In this document: piece after piece, positions 1 to 11,199 of the stretch
Position numbering within the stretch: the stretch's first letter is position 1
How the letters are laid out: each line of letters starts with the position of its first letter
Origin: Eutreptiella sp. 'Long Island Sound 2002'
Lineage: Eukaryota > Euglenozoa > Euglenophyceae > Eutreptiales > Eutreptiaceae
Assembly (NCBI GenBank): GCA_964036045.1
Contig: OZ038379.1
Location: forward strand, 74,605,992-74,669,991
Length of the DNA: 64,000 nt
Reading direction: 5' to 3'
Position numbers and translations under genes: made by a program
The notes under the pieces: model-generated
Database searches by the model: none
The model's input: the letters and a program-made list of their open reading frames with translations, nothing else
Told to the model about the DNA's origin: nothing

Positions 1-500
1 AGGAGCATAACAGATCTGGCCTTCGAGTTTTTTTGAGTAGAAGGCGCAAAGAGCCCGGCTACCATCAGGCAATTGCTGCGGCAACACACCGCCTATGCCG
101 GAATAGGAGGCATCAGTATGAATCGCATATTCACCCGTGTCATTGGGGATATACAATGCACACTTCTCGCACAGTTCCTTTTTGATTTTGGCGAAACTCT
201 GCCTCATGGTCTCAGTACATTCAATGAAGTTGCGGTCCTTGGGGACCTAGCATTTGCCTCCCTTAGGAGCTGTCTCATACTTCCCTTTCAAACTGCCCAT
301 CACGGGCGCAGCCAGGGAAGCATATTGGGGTATAGAAATGCAATACCAATTACATACTCCGAGAAATCCCTTCATCTGCTTGGGGGTACAAATTATGGCC
401 TCAGTCCAGTCACCAACTGCAGCTACGTTCTCGGGGGCGGGGGATCTCCGTCCCTGGTGAAGGATGTCACCACAATATTTAACCCTTTGACAGAAAAGGT
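1..500 (-). pseudogene. RT thumb/connection and RNase H of the Ty3/gypsy element (partial)
   Basis: Translating the minus strand just past the RT stop codon gives, in shifted frames, a connection segment with KQMKGFLGVCNWY (about 300-440) and then GEYAIHTDASYSGIGGVLPQ followed by a CAFYSKKL block (about 30-130). The TDAS...GIG...VL pattern with a downstream F-S-K-L block is the start of Ty3/gypsy RNase H, which removes the RNA strand during cDNA synthesis. At least two frame changes or stops separate this from the RT, so it is not translated as one protein here. The domain is cut by the window edge, so the remaining catalytic residues cannot be checked. Confidence 0.7.
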
Positions 501-501
501 G

Positions 502-1551
502 TCACTTTTCCTCCTTCACTTGGCGATGGTCGTCAGGCAGGCATCGAAAAAGGTTCCTGACCAACTCATAATGCTCAGTTATGGCCTCTTCATCGAGGGC
601 ACAACTGTCCAAGAGCTTACCCTTACCCCTGGAAGCCCTCGAGGGGGGCGTACCAACAAGCAGATCATCAATATAGGCCCTTACCGAGGGAGGCAGGTGC
701 CTGATGCAGTGGGTGACCATTCTCTGGTAGACCTGTGGTCCCACTTTCACCCCCATGGGCAGGACGTCCCACTGATACACTCCCCACAGCGTACGGAAAG
801 CCGTCAGCGGACGACTTGCCTCCGTCAGGGGCATCTGGTGGAACCCATCCTCAAGGCCGAGGATGGTCCAGAGATTGTTCCAATGCTGTCGCTGGAGAAG
901 GTCCTCAATCATCGTTAGGGCGAGTTTATGTCCCTCGAGACATGAATTCAAGTACCAATAATCAATGACCAACCTCCACTTGTTTACCCCAGGTTTCGGC
1001 ACTAAAAGCCCACGTGCCAGCTGAGGGCTTTTGGATCCCTCAATCCACCCTCTTTTCTCAAAACCTTTGACCTTTTCTTTCAGCGCCTCTTCCCGCAGAC
1101 TTACTGCTCGGATCGGGCTGAGGGCCACAGGTTTTGAGCCCCAATTCAGCTCCAGCTTGACCTGACCATCAGGTCCCCTCTTGTTGGCATTGGCCTTGAT
1201 CTCCTCCCAGTTATTACGCTCTGAATTGAAAACTGTGTCCTTGAATTCACCAATGAGTATTTTGCGGTACAACCCCACCATCTTCTGAAGATGGGGGTCT
1301 GAGAACTCCTTGGCATTGGCCTCTAGGACGGAACACACTGACCGAGTTCTCGAGTGGAAGAGTTGCTGGGGGGGGGTCCTGTGATCGACCCAATTGGCAG
1401 TCTGAGTGCCAACGGGGTCAATCATCCCATCTACCACTTTATGGCTGGTGATGGAGCCCTCTACCTTCCCAAGGTGATTCAGGGTGAGTTTTGGGGGCAG
1501 CAGGGCTGTCCCAGGACGATGAGTCCACGTCAGATTGCTGATTGTGGTCAT
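502..1551 (-). pseudogene. pol: Reverse transcriptase domain, Ty3/gypsy type
   Basis: The 349-codon frame holds the RT fingers and palm. Recognisable blocks are a LVPKPG-NKWRLVIDYWYLN block (about residues 185-202), LGLEDGFHQMPL (motif A region), PMGVKVGPQVYQRMV (motif B region) and AYIDDLLV (motif C, the Y-x-D-D box). In the family motif A reads L-D-L-x-x-GFHQ; here it reads L-G-L, so the first catalytic Asp seems lost, while both Asp of YIDD remain. The frame stops at 502, before RNase H, so the polyprotein is truncated. About 110 N-terminal residues precede the RT core and look like the protease-RT spacer. The identity as gypsy RT is secure; activity is very unlikely. Confidence 0.85.
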
Positions 1552-3065
1552 TTCTGTCTTCCTGTGAGCTGGGCTTGTGGAATGCAGGATAAATCAAATC
1601 AATGTCGGGCGAGTCAGGGGGGCCATACCCTTCTTTGGCCATACCCCTCGGTGCCAAGACATTCCAGTTCCGGCGCTTCATGCCAACGGGTCTCTCGCCG
1701 AGGCCCGGGGCTGCAGTGGTACCCTCAGGACGCCAGGCTCCCTGATGGAGGACCTCCTTGAGGTCAAGATTCCGCAAGGGCTGTTTCGGGCTGGTCTGGT
1801 TCAGTCCCCCTTGCTCAATACCACGTGCATCGAAAGGTACAGCCCCGTACTGCAAGTGACCCTCCTGAGAGAGCATTTTCCGCTTCTCATCCGTAAAAAT
1901 ACTCTCCCCTTGGGGTATGTCTCACCAATCCACTGCAATCCCCCCTAAGCTCCAAGAACACCTCTCCCTCTTTCGGACTGGTACCACTATAACCCCCTTA
2001 CCCCCTTCCCATATGACCTTTTGCACCGTTTCCGGCAGCTCACGAGCTGGCGGGAAGAAAAACAAAGTATGATGCACCCCTTCCCAAGGGCACATATACC
2101 CTTCTGGTGCCTACTTGGTCTTACGGGGGGGTGAGAGTCCAGTCTGGTTTCGCTTCTTCACTCTTCTTCCCCGGCAACCCTGACCCCACTCACGCCACTG
2201 TCGACCCCTCTCACGCACTCCGAGCCTCTTTGGTCTGGTCCCAGTCTGTACCAGCTGCCGGGACCCTCAGGTGCGACCCGATGGGCTCACCAGTCGTTGG
2301 CATTTCAGGCCATTCCGAATGCTTTTCTGGCTGGACGGAGTGGGGTGCCTTCACCTGATGGCACAAGCCAGCCAAGAGGGATGTCATGATGCATAGAGCG
2401 TCCACCAGCTGTGGGTCGCCCCTTGTTGGCGCTGAGGCAGGGGGGGTATCTTTTTCAATCCACCCTCTGGAATTCTGGTGAATCCCAGCCTGGGCGGCTA
2501 TACTCCCGGACAGGGCGAGTACAACTGACACTAACTTATGGTAATCACATCCTGTGGACTGAGATTCTGGGTCACTGTCCTTGAGGGCAGCTCTGGTCAG
2601 TTTGTGGACCGCTGATGGGTTCCCTCTCAAGCCCTGCTCAGGCTGTAATCTTGCTGAACTCGGCGTCAACAAACTGCCCTGCAACTCGGGTGTAATGGGG
2701 ATGATGGTTGAGGGTATGACCTGGGCATCAGGACCGCTTCCACAGCTGGTCCCCGCCAGTGAGAGTAGAACCTGTGGAGGCCTCGCCATCATTTCCTGAG
2801 GTACAGATTGTGTGTTCAAGATTGTGGGTGTAGTGTCAACTGTCCCATGAGGTGTTTTCACTTCAAAATAGGTCAGGGTATCGATGGTGGGCGACGGACT
2901 GTCGAACTGTTCAGACCAAGGCACAGAAGTACCCAGGCTGCCCTGTGCCCTCTCGCCCGCACAGCTTGCGTCGTGCGTTTGTGGAGGTAGGTAGGTAGGT
3001 AGGTATCTTCGGGTGCTCGGGATGCCTGCTTGAACATTGCAGGAAGAAGGTCTTACCAAGGGCAC
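1552..3065 (-). pseudogene. Pol spacer of the Ty3/gypsy element, between protease and RT
   Basis: Two overlapping minus-strand frames lie here: 2,211-3,065 (284 codons) and 1,439-1,876, the latter leading towards the RT frame. They are hydrophilic and rich in Pro, Ser and Thr, with no domain I recognise. Position and strand suggest they are the variable linker of the pol polyprotein. The 284-codon frame ends close to where the inserted satellite block begins, so its N-terminal part may be unrelated sequence. No start codon or signal argues for an independent gene. Confidence 0.4.
2984..3005. repeat. (GGTA)n microsatellite
   Basis: About five tandem GGTA units. It lies at the left edge of the satellite block that interrupts pol and may mark the junction. 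Confidence 0.85.
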
Positions 3066-3559
3066 GTCCTGTTACTCCCACTGCCCTATGTTAGGTGCCT
3101 CTTGAGCCGCTCCCGCATGTGCGAGGGAAGGCATTGTCGCGGCCACCCGGTCCATGTGTCCCAGGTGGGAGGGTGTCCCCACATGTGTCCATGGGTAGGG
3201 CCACATGCCCCCTCCTTTGGGCCGCAGCTCTGGGGGCTGCCCAGCCGTGTGGAGTATCTCTCACCACAAGGGGTATTGCTCCCGCTAGTCTACGGTACGA
3301 CCGCCTCACGCTTGTCGCTTGAGTTGGGGGGCCACTCTGCCTGGCAGGCAACCCCCTCCTGGACTGCTTACCGGCTAGCCTGTCACCGGTTGCTTTCATG
3401 GCTCCAGGTGACGTTTGCCATGGTCCCCGACGCAGCCTGGCCGGGCTCCGACCAGTGGCCTTGGAGTACCGCTCCTGCCACTAGCCCGGTGGGTTCGCTG
3501 GGTCGCCCCAGTGCATCGGACCCATGGGGTGTTGGTTCTTTCCTGTCCCTCGGCCGCCC
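3010..3559. other. Non-coding flank left of the 65-bp array
   Basis: Unique-looking sequence with open frames on both strands but no recognisable protein. It is part of the block that separates the two halves of the gypsy pol gene. Confidence 0.4.
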
Positions 3560-4880
3560 TACGTGTGTGCAGTGTCCTGGGTCGCTTGGCTCCTGTTCAC
3601 CGGTATGCCCGCGCAACTTGTTGTGTTGTGTCTGCGGTGTCCTGGGCCACTTGGCTCCTGCCCACCGGTGTGCTTGCTCGGTGTGTTGTGTTGCGTGTGC
3701 GGTGTCCTGGGCCAGTTGGCTCCCGTTCACCATTGCGCCCGCTGGGTGTGTTGTGTTGTGTGTGCGGTGTCCTGGGCCACTTGGCTCCTGTTCACCGGTG
3801 TGCCCACCCGGTGTGTCGTGTTGCGTGTGCGTTGTCCAGGGCGACTTGGCTCCTGTTCACCGGTGTGCCCATGGGGTGTTGTGTGTTGCGTTTGCGGTGT
3901 CCTGGGCCACTTGGCTCCTGTTCACCGGTGTGCCCGCTCGCTGTGCTGTTTTGCGTGTGCTGTCCCCTCGGCCACTTGGCTCCTGTTCACCGGTGTGTCT
4001 GCTCGGTGTGTTGTGTTACGTGTGTGGTGTTCCGGGGCCACTTGGCTTCCTGTTCACCGGTTTGCCCGCTCCGTTGGTTGTGTTGCGTGTGCAGTGTCCC
4101 GGGCCACTTGGCTCCTGTTCACCGGTGTGCCCGCTCGGTGTGTTGTGTTGTGCATGCGGTGTCCTGGGTCACCTGGCTCCTGTTCACCTGTGCGCCCGCT
4201 CGGTGTGTTGCTTCGCGTGTGCGGCGTCCTAGGACCCTTTGCTCCTGTTCACCGGTGTGCCCACTCCGTGTGTTGTGTTGCGTGTGCGGTGTCCTGGGCC
4301 TCGTGGCTCCTGTTCACCGGAGTGCCCGCTCGGCGTGTTGTGTTGCGTGTGCGGTGTCCTGGGCCACTAGGCTCCTGTTCACCGGTGCGCCCGCTCCGTC
4401 CTTTGCTTTGCTCGTGCGGTGTCCTGGGCGACTTGGCTCCCGTTAACCGGTGTGCCTGCTCGGTGTGTTGTTTTGCGTGTGCGGTGTCCTGGGCCACCTG
4501 GCTCCAGTTCACCGGTGTGCCCGCTCGGTGTGTTGTGTTGCGTGTATGGTGGTCTGGGCCACTTGGCTCCTGTTCACCGGTGCACCCGCTCCGTCCTTTG
4601 CTTTGCTTGTGCGGTGTCCCGGGCCACTTGGCTCCTGTTCACCGGTGTGCCCACTCGGTGCGTTGTTTTGCGTGTGCAATGTCCTGGGCCACCTGGCTCC
4701 TGTTCACCGGTGTGCTCGCTCGGTGTGTTGTGTTGCGTGTGCGGTGTCCTAGGCCACTTGGCACCTGTTCACCGGTGCGCCCGCTCAGTGGGTTGTGTTG
4801 CGTGTACGGTGTCCTGGGCCGCTTGGCTCCTGTACACCGGTGTGCTCGCTCTGTGTGCTGTGCTTCGGGTTGCGTGTGTG
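3560..4880. repeat. 65-bp tandem satellite, about 20 copies
   Basis: The phrase GGCTCC at the head of the unit recurs at 3,588, 3,653 and 3,718 and finally at 4,824. That is 19 steps of almost exactly 65 bp. Each unit has a conserved GTTCACCGGTGTGCCCGCTC core and a T/G-rich GTGTTGTGTTGCGTGTGCGG half. Copies differ by scattered substitutions and hardly at all in length. Because 65 is not divisible by 3, one frame passes through all three phases every 195 bp, and the consensus has no stop on the plus strand in any phase. This yields long Cys/Val-rich ORFs (for example 3,524-5,008, 494 codons) that I treat as by-products. Confidence 0.95.
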
Positions 4881-4909
4881 GTGTTGCGTGGGCGGGGCTT
4901 CGCTGCGGG

Positions 4910-5070
4910 GCGCTCACTCGTCCATCCGGACGGCGGCTGTTCGTAGCCGGTAGGGGCTGGATACCCTCCGGGCGCGCACTCGTCCATCCAGACGGCGGCT
5001 GTTTGTAGCCGGTAGGAGCTGGGTACCCTCCGGGCGCTCACTCGTCCATCCGGACGGCGGCTGGTGTAGC
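4910..5070. repeat. 62-bp tandem repeat, about 2.5 copies
   Basis: Units beginning GCGCTCACTCGTCCATCC (or close to it) start at 4,910, 4,972 and 5,034, a 62-bp period. The sequence differs from the 65-bp family just to the left, so this is a separate minisatellite placed next to it. Confidence 0.9.
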
Positions 5071-5540
5071 TTGGCACCTGTTCCTGTGCCGTGGATCGGT
5101 GCGTGTTGTGCGCGCTCTCCGGGTTTGCGGCACCCAGCGTCCGTTGTGGCTTGGCACCTGTCTGTGTGCCTTGGTTGTGGCCTGCGGCGTGCCTCTACGG
5201 CGTGCCTCGTGGCCCCGCGTTGGTGCGCCGTGCCTCGTCCCGTTCAGTCGCTCTCGGTGCTCTGTTCGGCCTTTCTCGACGCCGTGGTGCCTTTGCCCAC
5301 CCTCGTGGCTTGCGCCCCCGGCTTTACTGGGTGGCTGCGCGGGGCACGCAGAGGCCGGCTGAGAACCGGGCTCATTGTGCCTGCCGCTGGCCCCCACCGA
5401 GGCAGGGACGCTGGAGTCGCTTCGCGTGGTACCTGTTTGGGGCCCCGCGATGGGGTTGTCCCTGGCTGGTCCCTCCGGCGACGGTCTTGAGCTGCGTGCG
5501 CTGCGGTAATTGGCCCGGTCACTAACGCGTCCGTCGTTCA
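5071..5540. other. Non-coding flank right of the satellites
   Basis: GC-rich sequence with short open frames on both strands and no recognisable protein. Gypsy pol coding sequence resumes on the minus strand at about 5,550-5,770. Confidence 0.4.
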
Positions 5541-5553
5541 ACGGGGGACTCGG

Positions 5554-6450
5554 TCAGTGCACTGGGGCTGTTTCGTGTGGACGCCGACACCTCCCCTTGC
5601 GGGCGTGCTTTTGTGGAGCGCAGAGGTATCCAGCGGAGGCAGGGACATGGCACCCATCGACGAAGGCAGATTCATCTGTGCAGGAGTGGACCTCTTCATA
5701 AGGGACCAAAAGCCGAGTGTGAGGCTCAACTAGGGCATTTAACCTTCCGGTGCCCAGTCCCACAGATCTCACTGAAGCCTCGTCCCGATCGAAATCTGAA
5801 GGACCATCCTCAGTGACCGTTGGCGCAGAAACGGAGTATAATGGGACGACCGACTGGATCGGGTTGTCCCTCTCAACCTGGGTCAGTTTTCAGCCCAGGT
5901 GGGGCTCAGAGGCCGGGACAGTGATGGTCTCTCCGCTGAGATCCTCTTCAAAAACCAATGACCCTTGCCCTGGGAAGACTGCCAAACCATACCGAGCCAA
6001 TAAGGGATACCCCACTATGGCTCTGGGCCCAATGTCAGCGATGTACAGAGTTGCATCAGGACATCAGGCTCGGACGTATTTCCCTTTGTGTGATACTGGG
6101 GGTAAGAGGGCCCAATGTATACAATAGGTGCCTCCCTTCAGGGAATTGGATCCAGCCCCAATCAGCGGTATTGGACTGTCAGCCTTGGTACGGACAAGAT
6201 CTGGTACCAACTCATATCCGATGACCCCTAGGGCTTCACAACCCGTGTCGATGATGCACTGAAATTCAAGAGCAGACAACAGGGGCTCCAGAGACTTCAA
6301 AAAGAAGGTCCCTGGCAGGATCAGGCCTTTCCTGGCTGCTGAGTCCATTACCGCTGATCGGGGCGGTCTCAGTACCTCCTGTTCATCCCCCTTTAGTACC
6401 ACCGCGAGGCGCACCGCGTATTTTTCACCCCACAGGCAGTCAACCCTCAA
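5554..6450 (-). pseudogene. Retropepsin-like aspartic protease of the Ty3/gypsy element
   Basis: In the frame 6,064-6,450 the motif CIIDTGCEALGVIG (about residues 88-101) matches the D-T-G active site of retroviral-type proteases, which cut the Gag-Pol polyprotein as a homodimer. After a frame change the minus strand continues with an I-G-P-R-A-I-V-G-Y-P-LL-A-R-Y-G segment (about 5,960-6,040), like the hydrophobic I-x-G flap-distal part of the fold, then a hydrophilic tail in the frame 5,554-5,772. Stops and frame changes mean it is not intact. Its place between the Gag zinc knuckle and the RT is normal for the family. Confidence 0.7.
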
Positions 6451-6482
6451 GCTGGGGTACCCTGGGCGTCCTGTGAGCAGGC

Positions 6483-7631
6483 CTACGCCCCGTCAGGTCC
6501 GCTCACGCCTCTAATTCTGCTTCGGCAGGGGTTTGGCAATTTTCTTCTGGCTGGGGCTTCAGGTGTGGATGGAGTTTGATCCGGGGTGGGCCAAGTGCTG
6601 CCACAGCCCTTGCAGGCGGGTTCATCTTTCAGGCCCTGCCTTTTGGCCCCTGCGGGCGGTCGTCGGTGGGGATGCTTGCGGTAGCAAGTCTCCACCTTGT
6701 GTCTCTTGAAGCCACAGAAACTACACGGGGGTCCAGTCTTGGTGACTTTTTGCCTAAGAAAAATTGATTTCCAGATCCTCGTCAGTGGACGCTGGTGGGC
6801 TGTCACTCTCTTCCTGTGCAGGGGGGGGGTTCTCAGGATCCTGCAGCAGTTTGTGGACCCCAGCAGGCGATGTGGAATAACCCTCGTCAGGGGGGCCTTC
6901 CTGCAGCTGGTTCACCTTGAACCCCTGGTGCCGCCTTTGCAAATGAGCCAGGTGCTCATCGGTTTTTTCCTGCTGCAGGAAGTAGAGCTGCACAAACAGG
7001 TACAGCCGGGTATAGTCAAATGACCAGCTGCACTTAGTTTGCTCTGCAATCACCTTTCGGGTCAAGTCAGAGTGCAGGCAGAGGGCGTCCAGCCAGTCCT
7101 TGCTGGCGTCCTCCAGGGTGACTCCTCCCCTCACCCTCTTGCCCCAAAAGCAGATATCCTCAAAGATCCCACTGAGTTGTGATGCCGTGCAATGAGCCGG
7201 CACCACAGTACTCTTGTAGGTATCCCTGAAGAAATCTACATTGGTCTTATTCCTCGCCTCTCATTCCACCTCCTCTTTACCTCCTTGTAGGAGACGCATC
7301 GGTGGAGATGGCAGTCCTCAATGGGGCCAGCGATCTTCGGGGGTATGGAGGCCAGGATTTCCACAATCCGGGCCTGATCACCCAGGGCACGCCCCACTGA
7401 CCGTTCCCACCTTCTCCATTTCAGGAGGTAGTGGTGCACGGTTTCACCCTTTCCATCCCACTTGGGACGGAGGTTGGCCCGCTGCACGGCCCCAAGGGAT
7501 GTGGGGTGCAGGTGGTGTGTGGCCTGATTACCATAGGCTCCTGGCCCCGTGGTCGCACAGAATTGGTCGAAAGTAGTGGGGTTATCCACAAGACTCGGGG
7601 CCGGGTCATCAGGAACTTCAACAAAGGCCAT
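6483..7631 (-). pseudogene. gag: Gag capsid-like region and CCHC zinc knuckle
   Basis: Three minus-strand frames carry consecutive parts of Gag. 7,236-7,631 has the capsid-like block RPKWDGKGETVHHYLLKWRR followed by an amphipathic stretch. 6,754-7,206 continues it with a helical, Gln-rich segment and an acidic tail. 6,483-6,806 holds C-x2-C-x4-H-x4-C (CSFCGFKRHKVETC, about 6,684-6,725), the retroviral zinc knuckle that binds genomic RNA. A further Cys pair, CKGC, follows. Gag forms the particle that packages the element's RNA. Two frame changes separate the pieces, so the gene is broken. Confidence 0.75.
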
Positions 7632-7696
7632 ACCCCACGCAGGGGTCTCTACTGGTTTGACCTTCCGAAGTTCCTCATCCTCCGGCCATCTCAGGA

Positions 7697-9334
7697 TTAC
7701 CCTGGGGTCAAAATTTCCCCGTGCATCAAGGTGCCGAGGGTGGAGTCCCTGAAGGTGACGACTCTTGGCACAATAATGGTGTGCTTTGGGGGGGGGTCAA
7801 GGAGTATGGCTGATGCGGATGGGTGTGCTGATGAGCATATCCAGGGGGGGGGTCCAGATAAACTGAATTCTGCACTTTGGGGACCATCGGGGGGGTGATA
7901 ACGTGGTGGTCCCGTTTCTTTAGGCCCTTGGGGGGGGTGATAACCCGGTAATTCTGATGTCTCCACTGCATGGGTGGCTGCAGAAGGCGCATGTGTATTT
8001 ACATACGGCTATGGGATCACATGCACATGGGGATGGGGCGTTGCATGCACGTGGTATGTACCTCAGCAACTCGACAAGCCTTTTCAGAATGGCCACTGAA
8101 ATCTGGAGTATGTACAGGATTATGGGCCCCATGAATGGCAAAGGCACCGTCTCGGGGCCCTTCTCCAACACCCTCCTCACCCTGCAGACCCTCAAGCTGG
8201 CTCTTGAACTCCTTTGAGAGCTCATTGCAGCCTGCCACCTGATTCTCCAAAGCGGTCAGGCGTTCCCCTTGGGACCTGACCTGATCTGCAAAGCAATCAG
8301 AATCTGTGGGGGGGGCACGGGTCCCAAGGGGGGCTGTGCTGGAGTCACGGACGCGGTGGTCATGAGGCTTATGCTATTAGATATACTGTGCCTGAACTCG
8401 GATCCGGCACACCGCTCCTTCTCCATGGTGAGCTGGACTTGCTGCAGCTCTGCCTCCATGTCGGCCAGCTTGGTCTTCAGGGGGTGGAAGGATGGATCCG
8501 CTGGGGTCCTTGTAGAACCGGCGGTAGAACCGGTCGCGGCGGCAGCTGACGCCATGGTGGCCTTGAGCTGGTCGACGTAGCCCGGGAGAGCGCGACGGTG
8601 CTCGGCTTCTTGCTGCTCCAGCTCATTGATGCGCTGGGTGAGGGGGCCCAGCTAGGCTTCCACGGCGCGCTTGATCTCCACCTCCATGGCCGCCTTCATG
8701 GACGCCAGGGGGGGGGTGGCTGCAGCATCGGCGACAGCGGCCGCAGTCTTCGCTTCGAGGGCGGTGAGGACACTGAGTTGGCTCAGCTGTTCGGCCCAGA
8801 GCTCATTCCAGACCTACTGAGCCGCCAAAGCTGTTCATCAAGGTGGCCGACCCGCTGATGCAATGTGTGCCCCTCGGTCCAAGCCTGGGTCAGCCCGGCG
8901 TCCGTGTGCCGGGCGAGCTAGCAGACGACTCCGCTCAGGTCGCTCACGGAGGCCACGGTCTCCTGCTGCACGGTGGCGGACTGGGCGGCGTTGCCTCGGT
9001 AGTGGGCGGCCAAGGCGTCGAGCTCCTGCCATTGCTGCTGCACGTTGGCGGTCTCAAAAGTTGCCGACCTCATGCGAAAGGCCCGCTGGCCTAGGTCGTT
9101 GCTGAGCTCGATTTCCTCGGTGAAGTGCCAGCGGCCACCCTTGGGGTCCTCAGCCCACTCAGGGAAGGTGTAGGGGGCTGCGTCCACGAGTAAGGGGGAC
9201 GCCGGGGGCGGCCGGCCATCGGACCCCGAGCTGCTTGTTGAGTCGGACCCATGGAGCCCGGAGCCGGTGATGCGGAGGGGGGGGGGTGCCACGGAGGGGA
9301 TGAGCTCCCCGGTTCGCGGGTCCAGGTCCTGCAT
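7697..9334 (-). pseudogene. gag: Gag N-terminal region of the Ty3/gypsy element
   Basis: Minus-strand frames 8,918-9,334, 8,256-8,555, 8,017-8,250 and 7,697-7,966 follow in order towards the capsid part. The first contains an A-F-R-M-R-S-A-T-F-E-T-A-N-V-Q-Q-Q-W-Q-E segment of heptad-like helix. The second contains KLADMEAELQQVQLTMEKER, also likely coiled coil. Later parts are Pro-rich. Several G runs in the DNA coincide with frame changes, so some frameshifts may be sequencing or replication slips. No family match for this N-part is claimed; the assignment rests on its position directly upstream of capsid and zinc knuckle. Confidence 0.5.
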
Positions 9335-9470
9335 GTCGGGCTGGAGATGTCGAATCTGAAGTTGTCCTCATTGGGGGGGTCTTTGTGAGCACCACTTCTC
9401 GGCTAGGTACTCTGGCGTAGCCCTTAGGACACTTTTGTGATAGTACTCCGGGTGCTATTTCACCCACTGG

Positions 9471-11199
9471 TGTGTGAGCGGGGCCGGTACGGGCGTGTTT
9501 CCCTGAGCGGAGCGAGTCACAAGCGAAGACACAGCACTGGACAAGAACTCTGAACCTTGCTGAAACTCAGAGTGAGCGCAGTGATCACAAAAGTAGCCCT
9601 TTCGTACCTAAAATTGGGAAAAGTGATACATCATGCAACCAAAAAAAGAGTATGTACACAAGACAAAATGGCACAAAGGGAGTCAGAGGATTTGAACAGG
9701 GTCCCATACAAAAACAAGAGTAGTTATTGGAACCCAGGACCTTCACCCTGACACACATAGAGGGGCAGGATACAACTCAACGTGGGCCCTGTGATTTACC
9801 GCAGGCATCAGGGCACACAGGCAGGAAAAGCCAGAAAGCAGAGGTCACTGACATTCACGTGCTCCCTGGCCACGGTAGGGGGCCTTCAAAGGAATCCATG
9901 TGGGAGCATTCATAGGGCAGCAGTTCACCAACATGATCCCGAAATATCATGGTCTACGTCAACGATACCAGGACACTGTATCTAGTCTGATGGGCTGCGC
10001 ACTTTGGTGAAATTCCCCAACAGTGAAAAACAAGGGAAGGGAGAATGCAAATAAATCCGAAGTAACCATAGCCTACAGTCTGGTAAAGTGCATACACAAA
10101 CGATTTGATGAGCAGTTGATTGTCCCAGAAGGGGCTGACCCTATCTCATCCTGGCTTGGGAGCAAAGCAGCAATCTCCAGTACACACTTTTCGAGGTCAT
10201 TTTTACTAACCTCAAAAAGGTTCCATGAGCATGTTTTACACACAGGATTCAAGTCAAAATTGCACTGATAAATGTACTTGGACCGATCCTTCAAGGATAG
10301 ACCAAGAGTCCAATGACGCAAATATGACCAGGAGACACTGTTGGTAGGGCATGGGCAAAGAGCTGGCCCAAAGCTGACCTGTGGTGTTGCTCTGCCATGG
10401 ACCTGAAGTGACCTCATGAAATTGGGAATTCTTGACAAAATTCCTGGTGGAATTCAAAAACGTGAACGTATGTACCAGTAAGCTTCCAGTAAATGCCAAA
10501 GGGAAGGTAGAGAGCACCATTGAAACATAGAAGAATACCCCAAGGTCTAACTCCTAATAGGTGTTTTACTGTTAGCCTGTAACGTGCCCACACGACAGGG
10601 TGGTTTTCAAGGCTCTGTATAGACCTGGTTGGAGCCATGTAAAACCACTATGCCATAGGCTTGGCAAAACGGGTTCAAATGACTCAAGTACAGTATCCAA
10701 ACCATACCCAAACAAGTTCAAATACCTGAGGCAGACACCTGGGAGTGAATGACGGTCAAACAACAAGGGAATTTGACCCAACGAACCGAACAAACCAAGT
10801 CCCTGAAGTTGACACATAAAATTTAATATTTGAGAAAAGCTTCAGGAATCCGGTTGCTGTGAGACGCCGGCGGCTTAGAATTCATCTGGGAAATGACATT
10901 TTGTGAGTGGAGAGCCGTGGCTCTTGTAGGAATCAATTGTTAGGTCGAAACTCAACAATGGCTCTGAGTTACGAGCTCCACATAAGAGCAGATACACAGG
11001 GAAAGATTGGACATGCATGCTGGGCAATTTCTCCTAGGCATGAAATTTACTCAAAATGGTGTACACAAATTTAACGAAAACAAGGGCGGCGCATCAACGG
11101 ATTGGGAATTCGTCCATATATAGACAGTAGAGACCAAGTGGGCCCCATTTGATCCAAAGTTCAAAAGAAAAATCCATGGTCGTCCATCTCGATGGTCAC
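9471..11199. other. No gene seen
   Basis: AT-richer sequence with only short random frames on both strands, no tandem repeats and no recognisable protein. The boundary with the gypsy element is placed where the Gag-side GC-rich sequence ends. Confidence 0.5.

Larger units (their letters stand above)
1..9470 (-). mobile_element. Ty3/gypsy-like LTR retrotransposon remnant
   Basis: Read on the minus strand the order is Gag (9,334 to 6,483), aspartic protease (6,450 to about 5,554), an undefined pol segment (3,065 to 1,552), RT (1,551 to 502) and RNase H (500 to 1, running off the window). Protease-RT-RNase H is the order of Ty3/gypsy elements. Integrase and the 3' LTR would lie left of position 1. 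I could not define the 5' LTR near 9.4-9.6 kb because its partner is outside the window. The element is dead: the reading frame changes many times, the first catalytic Asp of the RT looks replaced, and about 2.5 kb of satellite DNA (3,010-5,540) sits inside pol. Class is well supported by motifs; the exact right end is a guess. Confidence 0.8.

Noticed and set aside
73-918. 281-codon plus-strand ORF
   Set aside because: It is antisense to the gypsy RT and RNase H, which have clear motifs on the minus strand.
3560-4880. CRISPR array
   Set aside because: Units are contiguous 65-mers without unique spacers, in a eukaryotic repeat context.
3524-5008. 494-codon Cys-rich repeat protein
   Set aside because: It arises from the 65-bp satellite, which is open in all three phases. 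There is no start context and no domain, and it crosses into unrelated satellite sequence.
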